The notes beneath the pieces are model-generated. The model did no database searches. It was not told the DNA's origin and saw only the letters and a list, made by a program, of their open reading frames with translations. From positions 1 to 60,811 of the forward strand of contig BBXU01001808.1 of NCBI GenBank assembly GCA_001598975.1: a DNA stretch of 60,811 nt. The letters run 5' to 3'. The DNA is from Parachlorella kessleri (Eukaryota > Chlorophyta > Trebouxiophyceae > Chlorellales > Chlorellaceae). Every line of letters begins with the position of its first letter. The stretch's first letter is position 1. Shown here in pieces: positions 60,301 through 60,811 of this stretch. Both the position numbers and the translations under genes were made by a program.

Positions 60301-60742
60301 TGTGCCGCGTGCTGGAACAGCTCTCCTCGCTCTCGAAGGTAGTGCTGAGTCAAGTTGCTGCTGCCGCTGCTGCCGTTCTGCTGGACTTGCACCCTAGCTG
60401 CGGACGCAGCGGTATGTAGCAACGCAACCGCCTGCGCCAGAGTGGTCTTGTAAGGTCAAGTAAGTGTGCTTTGCTGCTCAAAGGTAGGTGTGTGCCTGTG
60501 TGTTGCCTGCTCACCCCAAGCAAGGCCACCGATACTGCAAGAGCCACTTTTGTAGCTTTTGCAACGCCTTTTCCGCGAAGATCGTTCACCGAGCCTAATA
60601 CTGGAGTGCTTGGAGCGGAGGGGGGTTGGCTGCAATACTGTAGAAATGCAGAGGACTGCAAAGCGGCCATGTCGGCAAGTCCTCCCGCTTGGAACAGTGG
60701 AGCAATAAGCAAAATGAGAAGCGCGACCGTAGGCGATGTCAT
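57322..60742 (-). CDS. GT49-like protein F with lost metal-binding residues
   Basis: Nine exons (60515-60742, 60166-60431, 59827-60002, 59462-59577, 58984-59203, 58676-58827, 58329-58409, 57934-58065, 57322-57462) give 503 aa. Exons 3, 4, 7 and 8 keep the exact D/E lengths (176, 116, 81, 132), and all junction phases match. The ATG at 60742 starts MTSPTVALLILLIAPLF, and a second hydrophobic run ends exon 1. Family marks kept are HVTLATHL, LWPHTLAAAVYVPLL, NAMRNRALQMVQTE, PWHDERFRGHGFD and MWHWGIRFAVHP. The DVD/DAD site of D and E reads HIG here, and HVPH reads RVPH. Two hallmark metal/donor sites are therefore gone although the frame is intact. It may be a non-catalytic partner, or an enzyme with changed chemistry. 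The intron after exon 4 has a GC donor (GAG then GCAAGG). Confidence 0.8.
57535..57639 (-). repeat. Dispersed repeat, copy 4 (intron 8 of GT49-F)
   Basis: Read on the minus strand it starts GGTGGCAGGTAGTGCGGATA at 57639 and has CACTGACAGGGCTCGTATGC. It is closest to the 51059 copy. Confidence 0.65.
57815..57883 (-). repeat. Dispersed repeat, copy 6 (short, intron 8 of GT49-F)
   Basis: Minus strand GGTGGCAGGTATAACAAACA at 57883, then GGGAGTGACAGCTGG. Only the first part of the family can be recognised. Confidence 0.45.
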
Positions 60743-60811
60743 CGTGAAAACAGGTGTTGATCTGCTCAAACCAACGTGACCACGGATTAGTCGCGAGCGG
60801 GAGGGGGGGGG
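60743..60811. other. 5' flank of GT49-F to window end
   Basis: These 69 bp upstream of the proposed start end in a run of G. The frame upstream remains open to a TTG but has no further ATG, supporting the start at 60742. Confidence 0.5.

Noticed and set aside
1..60811. CRISPR array, prophage or bacterial operon
   Set aside because: Spliced genes with eukaryotic families throughout; no regular repeat-spacer array and no phage-type genes.

Overview
The window is nuclear DNA from a green alga (Chlorophyta; a trebouxiophyte-like lineage is my best guess). The genes are split into many short exons. Donors are mostly GTGAG, GTGGG or GTAAG and acceptors are mostly TGCAG. Coding sequence is rich in Ala, Gln, Leu and Ser, and candidate TGTAA polyadenylation words lie downstream of several stops. 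The protein families are typical of plants and algae. I built every gene model by hand from splice sites, reading-frame phase and paralogue comparison. All models except the truncated first gene sum to a whole number of codons.

Layout. 0-1.3 kb (+): the 3' end of a wax-synthase-like acyltransferase. 2.6-4.5 kb (-): a small protein resembling only the C-terminal domain of a plant eIF4A/DEAD-like helicase. 4.7-8.2 kb (+): a TauE/SafE membrane transporter, divergent from the helicase-like gene. 8.9-31.2 kb (-): three head-to-tail half-size ABCG transporters (called A, B and C here), each with 17 exons at matching positions. B and C form the younger pair. 33.0-39.7 kb (-): two tandem GT49/LARGE-type glycosyltransferases (D and E), with identical lengths for eight of nine exons. 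40.3-42.4 kb (-): a GT29 sialyltransferase-like gene. 42.5-45.0 kb (+): an O-fucosyltransferase-like gene, divergent from the GT29 gene. 46.1-50.0 kb (-): a SERBP1/HABP4-type RGG protein. 50.4-56.3 kb (+): a deoxyribonucleoside kinase with a long N-terminal extension, divergent from the RGG gene. 57.3-60.7 kb (-): a third GT49 gene (F) that keeps the exon plan of D and E but has lost its metal-binding residues.

Two themes stand out. First, this is a duplication hotspot: three ABCG copies, three GT49 copies, partial exon duplications inside two genes, and a dispersed repeat of about 110 bp seen only between 36 and 58 kb. Second, five predicted secretory-pathway glycosyltransferases (three GT49, one GT29-like, one O-FucT-like) sit within 28 kb. 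They could serve a shared wall or glycoprotein glycan pathway. That is an inference from proximity; no pathway is shown by the sequence.
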